From the NCBI GenBank assembly GCA_020026395.1, contig JAHHQM010000006.1:56820-120819 (forward strand): 64,000 nt of DNA, read 5' to 3'. A program made the position numbers and the translations under genes. The DNA comes from Alistipes sp. GTDB taxonomy: Bacteria > Bacteroidota > Bacteroidia > Bacteroidales > Rikenellaceae. Below, one piece after another: positions 8,336-15,945 of this stretch. The stretch's first letter is position 1, and each line of letters starts with the position of its first letter. The notes below the pieces were generated by a model. That model worked only from the letters and a program-made list of their open reading frames with translations, searched no databases and was not told the DNA's origin.

Positions 8336-9501
8336 GATTCGAGAATATGATGCGACGCATGGCTATTGCGGCGCTGTCGGTTGTGGCGCTCGTTTCGTGC
8401 CGCGAGGACGAACACATCGTGCCTTCGACGCCGAGCGACATTGACGATCCGTCGAAAAGTCCCGTTTACGGTTTTTACCTGCTCAACGAGGGCAATATGG
8501 GTAGCAACAAGGCGACCCTCGACTATTTCGATGCCACCAAAGGACGCTACCACAAGAACATCTACGCCGAGCGTAACCCGGGCGTGGTGAAAGAGCTGGG
8601 CGACGTGGGTAACGACATCAAGATCTACGGCAACAAGCTCTATGCGGTGATCAACTGCTCGCACTTTGTGGAGGTGATGGATGCGCGTACGGCCAAACAC
8701 ATCGACATCATTTCGATCCCGAACTGCCGTTACATCACGTTCAAGGATCGTTATGCCTATGTTTCGTCGTATGCGGGACCCGTGCAGATCGACCCCAATG
8801 CCCGTCTGGGTTATGTGGCCAAGATTGATACGGCAACTTTGCAGGTGGTAGGGCAGTGCGATGTGGGCTATCAGCCCGAGGAGATGGCGATCGTGGGCGA
8901 TAAACTCTATGTGGCCAATTCGGGCGGTTACCGTGTGCCGAACTACGACCATACGGTGTCGGTCATCGACCTCAATACGTTCGAGGTGACGAAGACGATC
9001 GACGTGGCGATCAACCTCCACCGTCTGAAGGCCGACAAATACGGCCAGCTGTGGGTATCGTCGCGCGGCGATTACTACGAAGTACCTTCCCGCACGTTTG
9101 TCATCGACTCCAAGACCGACGAGGTGACCGACGAATTCAAATTGTTGCCGTGCAGCAATATGACCATTTGCGGTGATTCGCTCTACATGTACAGCACCGA
9201 ATGGAACTACAATACGCAGAAGAATACGATCAGTTACGCCATGGTCAATGTGAAGAGCAAGAAGATCCTCACGCGCCATTTCATCACGGACGGCACGGAC
9301 AAGGAGATCATCATCCCTTACGGCATTGCGGTGCATCCCTTCACGCGCGAGATCTATGTGACGGATGCCAAGGATTACGTGACGCCCGGAACGCTCTACT
9401 GCTTCAATCCCGACGGTACGAAGAAATGGCAGGTCGAAACGGGTGATATTCCCGCACACATGGCTTTTATGCGCCAACCCGTCGAAGGATTTGACGAGTA
9501 G
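8332..9501 (+). CDS. btuG: BtuG-type surface cobalamin-binding beta-propeller lipoprotein
   Basis: 389 residues from the ATG at 8332, chosen because ATGA overlaps the btuB stop. The lipoprotein signal ends LVSC (Cys23). The rest is a YncE/DUF5074-type propeller with repeated blades such as VGNDIKIYGNKLYAVIN, QPEEMAIVGDKLYVANSGG and PYGIAVHPFTREIYVTDAKDY. In Bacteroides, BtuG binds B12 very tightly on the cell surface and forms a lid complex with BtuB, and the gene order here matches. A hairpin terminator follows 20 bases after the stop, so this is the last gene of the operon. Confidence 0.9.
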   Translation: MRFENMMRRMAIAALSVVALVSCREDEHIVPSTPSDIDDPSKSPVYGFYLLNEGNMGSNKATLDYFDATKGRYHKNIYAERNPGVVKELGDVGNDIKIYGNKLYAVINCSHFVEVMDARTAKHIDIISIPNCRYITFKDRYAYVSSYAGPVQIDPNARLGYVAKIDTATLQVVGQCDVGYQPEEMAIVGDKLYVANSGGYRVPNYDHTVSVIDLNTFEVTKTIDVAINLHRLKADKYGQLWVSSRGDYYEVPSRTFVIDSKTDEVTDEFKLLPCSNMTICGDSLYMYSTEWNYNTQKNTISYAMVNVKSKKILTRHFITDGTDKEIIIPYGIAVHPFTREIYVTDAKDYVTPGTLYCFNPDGTKKWQVETGDIPAHMAFMRQPVEGFDE

Positions 9502-9518
9502 CGGATTTTTATAGATAT

Positions 9519-9560
9519 AGAAAAGAGAGAACTCCGAACGAGGGGTTCTCTCTTTTTTTA
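9519..9560. terminator. Bidirectional terminator between btuG and pabC
   Basis: AAAAGAGAGAAC and GTTCTCTCTTTTTTT flank a short loop. The hairpin serves the btu operon from the left and the pabBC transcript from the right, since the T/A tracts are on both sides. The pabC stop lies inside the T-tract. Confidence 0.85.
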
Positions 9561-10163
9561 GTGAATTTCCGAAACGGGGAGTGAGATGTTTTCCCGAAGG
9601 CCGATCATCGCGTTGATCAGAATGGCGCGTCGGAATCGCTTCAGGTCGTCGGGCGTGAGGTGCTCCTCGATGATGCGCCCTTCGCGCAGCAGGCGTTGTC
9701 GGCAGGTGCCGTTCAGAAGGGTCGCCGCGGGGGTTACAAGGCGCTGCCCGTCATCGAATACGATGTTGCTGTAACTCGTATCGGTGAGTTCGCCACGGTG
9801 GACAATCAAAATATCGCTGCACGAACCTCGCTCCTCGCGCAGAGTGTTGAGCAGACTGCGGTCGGCGTATTTCAGGTGGTAATCCAGATCGTCGGGGGCG
9901 GTGACGAGGCGTAAAGAAGTGATTTGTTTGGGGGTGTAGGGCGCGAACTCCACCATTTCGATCTGTCGGCCGTATTCTACGCGGCATTTGAATACCCCCG
10001 TGCGGGCTAAGTCGGGGATTGAAACCTCCGAAAAGCGGAACGCAAACGGACGGCAGCCGAACACCTCCTCAAGAGTCTTTGCCATGCGCTCTTCGTGCCA
10101 TTGGGTGTAGCGGAGTACGCCGTCCTCCATGCGGAGGGTCTCGATAAATCGGTCTTTAAGCAT
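9558..10163 (-). CDS. pabC: Aminodeoxychorismate lyase-like class IV aminotransferase
   Basis: 201 residues of the PLP-dependent class IV fold. Recognisable parts are DDLDYHLKYADRSLLN, with a Lys placed like the PLP lysine, the ELTDTSYSNIVFDDGQRLVTPA core (the 'T..SN' pattern of this family) and LLNGTCRQRLL. PabC splits 4-amino-4-deoxychorismate to 4-aminobenzoate and pyruvate for folate synthesis. The protein is shorter than the usual 260-270 residues, mainly at the N-terminus. Its start overlaps the pabB end by 8 bases, which ties it to that pathway. Confidence 0.85.
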   Translation of the reverse strand: MLKDRFIETLRMEDGVLRYTQWHEERMAKTLEEVFGCRPFAFRFSEVSIPDLARTGVFKCRVEYGRQIEMVEFAPYTPKQITSLRLVTAPDDLDYHLKYADRSLLNTLREERGSCSDILIVHRGELTDTSYSNIVFDDGQRLVTPAATLLNGTCRQRLLREGRIIEEHLTPDDLKRFRRAILINAMIGLRENISLPVSEIH

Positions 10164-11136
10164 CGGCTATGGGTAGATAAATTTTGGTCAGAATTTCGTC
10201 GTATTCGGCTTCGGCACGGCTGTGGATCGTCACGCCGCCACCGCTGCGGAAAAAGTATTGCCCGTGGGGGTTGCGTTCGATGTAGCGGATCATCACCGCG
10301 CTGTCGAGTTCCCGTCCGTCGAAGTAGCCGAAGATACCCGTGTAGAATCCGCGCGGTTGTCCTTCGGCACGGCGGATCAGATCCAGGGTGGCGGGTTTGG
10401 GAGCACCCGAAATCGACCCCGCGGGAAGAAGGCGGAAAATCAAATCGCCCAGGTGTGCCTGCCAACCCTCTTCAAGGTCGCCCGTCACATCGGAACTCGT
10501 TTGGAGAATCTCTCCGCGAAGGGTCTTCAGACGGTCGATATAGCGGAAACGATCGACCCGCACGTGACGCGCCACCATGTTGAGGTCGTTGCGGATCAGA
10601 TCCACGATCGTATAGTGTTCGCACAACTCCTTGTAATCGTCCATAAGCGTCTTTTCGGCATCGGGCAGGGTGGCGTCGATCGTGCCCTTCATCGGGTAGG
10701 AGTGGATGCGGCCGTTGAGGATGCGGACGAAACTTTCGGGCGAAAAACAAACCAGACGATCGGGCAGAAGCAGTTTGTAGGGTGATTGACTGCGGTAGAA
10801 AATCTCCTCCAGCGTGCAGTTGGTCGCAATGGGGGTGCACTCCGTGAGGTTCGCCAGAAAACTGTCCCCGCGAAGCAGACCCTGACGGATGGTGGCGAAC
10901 TTTTTGAGGTAGGCCTCCTTGTCGCTGTGGAGGATCTCAAGATGGGGATGATGCTCCTTCGGGAATGCCTTCTCGGGGGCATTGCTCACCTCGTGGGTCT
11001 TGAAAAGAATCTCGCTCTGCTCCCGTGGGCGGGCAACGAAAAATCCTTCCCGAAGTTCGAAATCCACCCCGAAAAGAAACTCCTCGCCACGTTGTGCCGA
11101 GCGATTCATATTTTCGCGTACTTGCTGTGCATCCAT
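10156..11136 (-). CDS. pabB: Aminodeoxychorismate synthase component I
   Basis: 326 residues from the ATG at 11136; the frame is open further upstream but that part lacks homology and crosses the promoter. It carries the chorismate-binding core: IVDLIRNDLNMVARHVRV, LKTLRGEILQTSSDVTGDL, the PAGSISGAPKPATLDLI segment, and FRSGGGVTIHSRAEAEYDEI near the end. PabB aminates chorismate using ammonia from the PabA glutaminase. It is short compared with about 450 residues in many PabB and TrpE proteins, so the N-terminal domain is reduced. It is divergent from pabA with 55 bases between the starts. Confidence 0.9.
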   Translation of the reverse strand: MDAQQVRENMNRSAQRGEEFLFGVDFELREGFFVARPREQSEILFKTHEVSNAPEKAFPKEHHPHLEILHSDKEAYLKKFATIRQGLLRGDSFLANLTECTPIATNCTLEEIFYRSQSPYKLLLPDRLVCFSPESFVRILNGRIHSYPMKGTIDATLPDAEKTLMDDYKELCEHYTIVDLIRNDLNMVARHVRVDRFRYIDRLKTLRGEILQTSSDVTGDLEEGWQAHLGDLIFRLLPAGSISGAPKPATLDLIRRAEGQPRGFYTGIFGYFDGRELDSAVMIRYIERNPHGQYFFRSGGGVTIHSRAEAEYDEILTKIYLPIADA

Positions 11137-11158
11137 TGTTTTTCTTGGCTTTGATGAG

Positions 11159-11186
11159 TAAAGGTACGAAAAAAAGGTTAAATTTG
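11159..11186. promoter_or_regulatory. Divergent promoters for pabBC and pabA
   Basis: On the plus strand TAAATTTG (11179-11186) ends only 5 bases before the pabA ATG. On the minus strand TACCTTTA (11159-11166, one mismatch to TAnnTTTG) lies 22 bases before the pabB ATG. The plus-strand geometry predicts a leaderless or near-leaderless pabA mRNA. Confidence 0.55.
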
Positions 11187-11191
11187 TATTT

Positions 11192-11770
11192 ATGAAAAAA
11201 GTTTTGGTCGTCAATAATTACGATTCGTTCGTCTATAATGTCGTGCAGGCGTTGCGCGAGAGTGATTACGCGCCGCAGGTCGAAATTCGGATGAACGATC
11301 GGGTGACACGGGAGGATGTTGCCGAATGTCGCGGGGTGGTTTTATCGCCCGGCCCGGGACTTCCGTGCGAGGGGAATCGACTGGGCGAAGTGGTGCAGGA
11401 GGTAATCCGCCTGCAAAAGACCGTGTTGGGCATCTGCCTCGGACATCAGGCCTTGGCCGAGGCCTTCGGGGCGCGGCTCGAACAAATGGCGGCACCGCTG
11501 CACGGGCATCCGTCACGGCTGGAAATTACCGATCCGCGGGATACCCTTTTGGCGGGGTGCGTAAACCCTGTGGTGGGGCGTTACCATTCGTGGGTGGTGG
11601 CTCGCGATTCGATGCCTGATTCGCTTCGGGTGAGTGCGCTGGATGAAGAGGGGCACATCATGGCGTTTTACCACGAGCGTCTGCCGATTCACGGTGTGCA
11701 GTTCCATCCCGAATCGGTGATCACCGATCAGGGGCGGTTGATGATCGACAACTGGTTGAAAGAGCTATAA
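11192..11770 (+). CDS. pabA: Glutamine amidotransferase of aminodeoxychorismate synthase
   Basis: 192 residues, class I glutamine amidotransferase. The motifs are NNYDSFVYNV at the N-terminus, the oxyanion segment LSPGPG, the nucleophile elbow GICLGHQ (Cys82), and GVQFHPESVIT with the catalytic His172 and Glu174. It releases ammonia from glutamine for PabB (or for anthranilate synthase in dual-use proteins). The divergent pabB-pabC neighbours make the folate role most likely. A strong bidirectional hairpin follows directly. Confidence 0.92.
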   Translation: MKKVLVVNNYDSFVYNVVQALRESDYAPQVEIRMNDRVTREDVAECRGVVLSPGPGLPCEGNRLGEVVQEVIRLQKTVLGICLGHQALAEAFGARLEQMAAPLHGHPSRLEITDPRDTLLAGCVNPVVGRYHSWVVARDSMPDSLRVSALDEEGHIMAFYHERLPIHGVQFHPESVITDQGRLMIDNWLKEL

Positions 11771-11806
11771 AAAACGAGCCTTGAGTAATTCAAGGCTCGT
11801 TTTTTA
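11768..11806. terminator. Bidirectional terminator after pabA
   Basis: AAAAAACGAGCCTTGA and TCAAGGCTCGTTTTTT form a near-perfect hairpin with T-tracts on both strands. It also ends the seven-gene operon arriving from the right. Confidence 0.88.
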
Positions 11807-11822
11807 TTAAGTGTTTGGCGGA

Positions 11823-13043
11823 CTATGCGCGGCGTTCCATAATGATCAAAGGCAGGAACACGTAGATGCCCAGAATCAGCATCCCGACCATTTGCCAAAG
11901 GTGACCTTTGAGGTCGTGGCGGTGGAGCAGTCCGTAGACCAGCGCCAAGAACGCACCCAAGATCAGAGCCGGGAACGAGAACGGCGTTACGCGCGGGCGC
12001 ACGAAGGTATCCTTGAAGGAGGTGAATGCCAGGGTGGTCGGGAACAAGTAGCGACCGTAGATTTCTGCGGGATCGACCTCCTCTTCGGGGATGAAGGTAT
12101 CCACCAGCGAGTAGTCGCGGGCATTGACCGCCACGAGGCGTTCGTCGTTGTCGCGCTGGAGGGTGATCGTCCAGTAGAACATATCGCCGATGATCATCAT
12201 GGCGTCGTTCGTCGGATCGAACTTCCCGATCGGAATCTGATGCAGCGAGTAATCCTCCGCATCGAGGGCATAGAATCGGTGATCCTTGTCCGCGAGGAAG
12301 GCGAAGTGGCGTTTGTCCGAGAATTCGGTGACGAAAATCTGATTGATTTGTAACGAATCCGAAATCTTGGTGTCAAGTACCATCGGCCAACCGCAAATCT
12401 GCTTCATATGGAATACGCGGTAGGCATCATCTACCAGAAAATAACCGTTGTCATACTCCTTGCGGGTCGTGCCGTTGCCTGCAATCACGCGTGCGGGGAA
12501 ACGGAATCCCGCCTTTTTAAGGGCGGCCGTGAACCGTTTGCTTTTCTTCGGATCGAGCGAATTGGTGGCCATATCGACAAACTCGATACCCGACTTTGTG
12601 ATGCGGAACACATCCGACGGCGATTCGAAATCCAAACGGCGGGGACGCGACTCCAAAAGTTGGTAAAGACCGATCTGCGGGCGGTTTACGTCTCGCGGCG
12701 AGGTGCGGAAGATGAATTCCGAGCGCTCGGCATCCTTCGGTGTCACAGGAATGCCCTCGATCTCCTTGGGAAAACGACCCTCGGCAGCCAACTGACGGAA
12801 GTAGAACATCGGCATGATACTGTCGGTCTGGCGTTCGGTGTAGATATTGCCCTCGGCATCGCGTCCGATGGTATTGCCCTCTTCGTCGTAGTCGAGGTGG
12901 GCAAAGGAGTGGACGACACAGCTGTACAACGTGAAGGGACGCCAGGAGGGTTGGGTGGTCAGGAAAGCCAAAAGCCACGGCAGGAGCCACGCCAGCAGTG
13001 CGGCCGCCAAAAGAATCACGCCTGTTTTGATTGTTTTTATCAT
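11823..13043 (-). CDS. DUF4857-family membrane protein, ABC-transporter partner
   Basis: 406 residues from the ATG at 13043; the open frame upstream of it overlaps the preceding gene and is not used. One N-terminal membrane segment (about 8-30, GVILLAAALLAWLLPWLLAF), a roughly 310-residue extracytoplasmic region with repeated beta-rich blocks, and two C-terminal membrane segments (FPALILGAFLALVYGLL and MVGMLILGIYVFLPLI). The family is seen beside ABC transporter genes in Bacteroidota and has no known biochemistry. It is the last of seven co-directional genes, 22 bases after the permease. Confidence 0.75.
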   Translation of the reverse strand: MIKTIKTGVILLAAALLAWLLPWLLAFLTTQPSWRPFTLYSCVVHSFAHLDYDEEGNTIGRDAEGNIYTERQTDSIMPMFYFRQLAAEGRFPKEIEGIPVTPKDAERSEFIFRTSPRDVNRPQIGLYQLLESRPRRLDFESPSDVFRITKSGIEFVDMATNSLDPKKSKRFTAALKKAGFRFPARVIAGNGTTRKEYDNGYFLVDDAYRVFHMKQICGWPMVLDTKISDSLQINQIFVTEFSDKRHFAFLADKDHRFYALDAEDYSLHQIPIGKFDPTNDAMMIIGDMFYWTITLQRDNDERLVAVNARDYSLVDTFIPEEEVDPAEIYGRYLFPTTLAFTSFKDTFVRPRVTPFSFPALILGAFLALVYGLLHRHDLKGHLWQMVGMLILGIYVFLPLIIMERRA

Positions 13044-13065
13044 GGTGTAATTTCGTTTTAGAGGG

Positions 13066-13737
13066 TTAATCCTGACATCCTTGTTTGAAGCGGTGTACCG
13101 ACAGCAGCGGCAGGAAGAGCGATCCCGCCAGCAGGAGCAGCATATACACCCACATTCCGTCGTAAGACTGCGGAGCATCCGACATAAAGAACATACGGAC
13201 GACACCTGTCGCAATCAGCATGTTGATCACGCGGCGATACCACGTCGGTTCGAGGCAGATCCATGCCGTCAGCTGATAGAGGGTAAGTCCCGCAAACCAC
13301 CACGGAAGCGCCGTGAGCAGCACACGCGAAGTCAGTTCGGCAGCCGTCAGGTGGTGGAAGTAGCCCCACACCATAAGTGCCTGAAGAGAGAACAATGCGG
13401 CAAGGGTGACAAGTCCCGTCGAAGTCATCCACAGGATCATGGCACGTTGCGGGAAGGGCAGATGCAGGGTCAGTTTCAGGCGCTTGTGCGACATTTCGGG
13501 AATGAACTGCACGAGCGCAAGCAACAGACCTGCAATTGCGGGCAGGAAACGCAGCATCTCGATGAACACAACCTCCTTATCGAGCATGATCTGCCACAGG
13601 TGGGCAGCCCCCTTGAGGGTGACTGCGCGATTGATGCGCAAGAGTGCATAAGCCGTAAAGCCGAGCATGGCGACGGCCATGATCGGCAGGAAGGCGTGCA
13701 TCTTGATCCACTCTTTGTAGAATATTGCTTTTTTCAT
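13066..13737 (-). CDS. ABC-transporter permease-like membrane protein
   Basis: 223 residues with about six hydrophobic segments (for example AFLPIMAVAMLGFTAYALL, FLPAIAGLLLALVQFIP, GLVTLAALFSLQALMVWGYF). It begins KKAIFYKEWIKM, the usual cytoplasmic start of ABC-2 type permeases. The ATPase gene ends 4 bases upstream and the DUF4857 gene follows 22 bases downstream, so the three probably form one inner-membrane complex. The substrate is not deducible. Confidence 0.75.
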   Translation of the reverse strand: MKKAIFYKEWIKMHAFLPIMAVAMLGFTAYALLRINRAVTLKGAAHLWQIMLDKEVVFIEMLRFLPAIAGLLLALVQFIPEMSHKRLKLTLHLPFPQRAMILWMTSTGLVTLAALFSLQALMVWGYFHHLTAAELTSRVLLTALPWWFAGLTLYQLTAWICLEPTWYRRVINMLIATGVVRMFFMSDAPQSYDGMWVYMLLLLAGSLFLPLLSVHRFKQGCQD

Positions 13738-13741
13738 CGTT

Positions 13742-14626
13742 TTAATATTTTCCGGTCAGCCCGATGAAGGCATCTTCGAGGTTGAGCGATTCGCGTTGAA
13801 GGCCTTCGAACTGTACGCCCGCTTCGTGAAGGTTGCGGGCAACTTCGTCTTCCGACGCAAACGAGAAAAGTTCGCCTTTGCGGTTGGTGATCGCGGGGTG
13901 GTAGCACTCTCCGATCTCGGGAAATTCGGTTTGCGGGGTCGAGAAGGTGTAACGGCCGAAGGTGGAGAGCAACTCCCCGACGGGCATCTGCACCATGATA
14001 CGACCGTAGTCCATGATAATGCAGTCGTCGACGAGTTTTTCCATGTCCTGAATGATGTGGGAGGTGAGGAACACGGTCTTCTCCTCGGCGCGGGCATAGT
14101 CGCGCAGGTACTCCACAAACAGGCGTCGGTAACCCGGATCCAGACCCATCGAGAAATCGTCCAGGATGAGCAGTTCGGCATTCTGCGCCAGAATCAGACC
14201 CAGAGCCACCTGCGACTGCTGTCCGCACGACATGCGCGAGATGCGCTGACGGGGGGCGACCTTGAGTTTTTCCATCAGTCCGTAATAGGCATCGCGATTC
14301 CATCGGGGATAGAATCGCGCGTAGAATTTCTCGATCTGCTCGATGGTCATGTAGGCATACTGCACGTGGCCTTCGATCAGAAGAGCAATCTTCGAACGGG
14401 TCTCGGGCGTGATCCTTTGCAAATCCTCGCCGAAGATACGACACTCGCCCGAACGGGGTTGCAGGTAACCGCTCAGGATGTTGATGGTCGTGGTTTTACC
14501 CGTGCCGTTTTTGCCCAAGAGACCGAGAATTCGGCCTCTTGGCACATTAAAACTCAGATCTTTGTAGATGAGCCGCTCTCCGTAGTAGTGGGTCAGATTG
14601 CGGCACTCGATTACTGAATCGGTCAT
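13742..14626 (-). CDS. ABC transporter ATP-binding protein
   Basis: 294 residues from the ATG at 14626. Walker A GKNGTGKTT (38-46), a signature segment MSCGQQSQVALG in place of LSGGQ, Walker B LLILDDF, then GLDPGYRR and the switch histidine TSHI. The signature has Cys-Gly-Gln instead of Gly-Gly-Gln, and the residue after the Walker B Asp is Asp rather than the catalytic Glu. Both variations are visible and may slow hydrolysis. The C-terminal part (about 220-294) is a regulatory-looking extension. It belongs to the ABC-2 (drug, lipid or bacteriocin export) type and is paired with the next permease gene. Confidence 0.88.
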   Translation of the reverse strand: MTDSVIECRNLTHYYGERLIYKDLSFNVPRGRILGLLGKNGTGKTTTINILSGYLQPRSGECRIFGEDLQRITPETRSKIALLIEGHVQYAYMTIEQIEKFYARFYPRWNRDAYYGLMEKLKVAPRQRISRMSCGQQSQVALGLILAQNAELLILDDFSMGLDPGYRRLFVEYLRDYARAEEKTVFLTSHIIQDMEKLVDDCIIMDYGRIMVQMPVGELLSTFGRYTFSTPQTEFPEIGECYHPAITNRKGELFSFASEDEVARNLHEAGVQFEGLQRESLNLEDAFIGLTGKY

Positions 14627-14633
14627 GGATGGA

Positions 14634-15908
14634 TTACATGAGCGTGGGAACGGATTCGGGCGTGAAGTCAACCGTCGAATTGTTGGTATCCTTCAGGACG
14701 GTGCGACCGGTAGCCAGCTTCACCTGCTGACGTACGACGCTCTTGCCGTAGCGGCTCTGGTCGCCGTCGATCTTACCGCAGTAGCTCCAACCCGAGTCCA
14801 ACGAAGGATCCGTTACGATCCATGCGAACATCTCCTCGATGCTGAGGTTTACGGCATCAACAACCCACTTGTTGGGGAATTTCCATGCGTCGGTCGACAT
14901 GGGGAAGGTTCCGTGCTCGGGAACAACCAGCTCATACTCGGCCGTGTAAGCGTAATCGGTAGCGAACTGCTCGGGGGTAACACCGTCACCCAGACGACCG
15001 ATGGCGTACGATTTGAAACCACGGTTGTGGAACGTCCACATCATATCCTCACCCAGCGTCGACGAGATCATGTTGGGTACGTCGGGGTTATCGACATCTT
15101 CGTCGTCGAGTTTGTTGTAGTACTCGAAATCGGCTTTCGAAAGATCCATCGATTTGGGGTTGTAGGTGCGGTGGTCGATGGCCGTGTCGGCGATGACGAT
15201 CGACTTGCCGGGCTCTACGGGGTAGTCTTTACCCGAACCGGGGATGATCAGCGTGCTGCAAATGGTAAAGTACTCGTTCATGATGTCGGGCGTGTAATCG
15301 AACTTCGATACGGTCAGGAATTCCGACTCCATGAGGATGATACCGTCGGCGTAGAGCGTGTGGTCGGAGTTGTTCGTCAGTTTGACGTACTGGTCACCGT
15401 AGTACTGCGAACCGTCGGGGGTCAGCGTACCGGTGAAGAAGATCTCCTCGATGACGAAGTCCTTCGACGAGGGGGTCGAAACGGTCGTTTCGATCTTTAC
15501 CTTCGTCTCCTTGCCTTCGGCAACATGGATACCCTCGCGTACGGCCTCGACGTAGCTCTCTACGGTGCCGTTGTCGCGGGTGTAGTTGATCACACCGTTC
15601 ATGGCCAGGTTGTACGTACCGGCCTTAACCTCGGATTTCAGCGTGTAAACACCTGCACCTGCCTCCGAGAACTCGTTCAACTCTGTCGTCGAACCGCTGT
15701 TTACGTCGGTCAGGATGACCTTCAGTGTCTTCAACTGGGGATTCTCCACGCTGATGGGCATATTGATGTTCAGCGTCAGCTCGGTCTTTGCCACGGGCTG
15801 GGGTTCGGGTTCGGGAGTGGGGGTCGGGGTGACATTGGTGTCGTCGTCGCTACAAGCCGCAAACATCACGACTGCGACTGCGATCAGAAGATTGAAAATC
15901 TTTTTCAT
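14634..15908 (-). CDS. DUF4876-family lipoprotein
   Basis: 424 residues. A lipoprotein signal ends FAAC (Cys19), then an Asp/Thr/Pro linker. A beta-rich carboxypeptidase-regulatory-like domain (about 42-150) is followed by a DUF4876 domain beginning VIEEIFFTGTL with the GDQYVKLTNNSDHTLYADGI segment, reminiscent of lamin-tail domains. It is probably exported to the outer-membrane surface and works with the upstream TonB receptor and DUF6850 protein. Its gene lies 37 bases after the DUF6850 gene and 7 bases before the ABC ATPase gene. Function unknown; a surface binding role is inference from context. Confidence 0.78.
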   Translation of the reverse strand: MKKIFNLLIAVAVVMFAACSDDDTNVTPTPTPEPEPQPVAKTELTLNINMPISVENPQLKTLKVILTDVNSGSTTELNEFSEAGAGVYTLKSEVKAGTYNLAMNGVINYTRDNGTVESYVEAVREGIHVAEGKETKVKIETTVSTPSSKDFVIEEIFFTGTLTPDGSQYYGDQYVKLTNNSDHTLYADGIILMESEFLTVSKFDYTPDIMNEYFTICSTLIIPGSGKDYPVEPGKSIVIADTAIDHRTYNPKSMDLSKADFEYYNKLDDEDVDNPDVPNMISSTLGEDMMWTFHNRGFKSYAIGRLGDGVTPEQFATDYAYTAEYELVVPEHGTFPMSTDAWKFPNKWVVDAVNLSIEEMFAWIVTDPSLDSGWSYCGKIDGDQSRYGKSVVRQQVKLATGRTVLKDTNNSTVDFTPESVPTLM

Positions 15909-15945
15909 GGTTTAAAATAATTGAATTTAGTTGTGTTATTAATTG

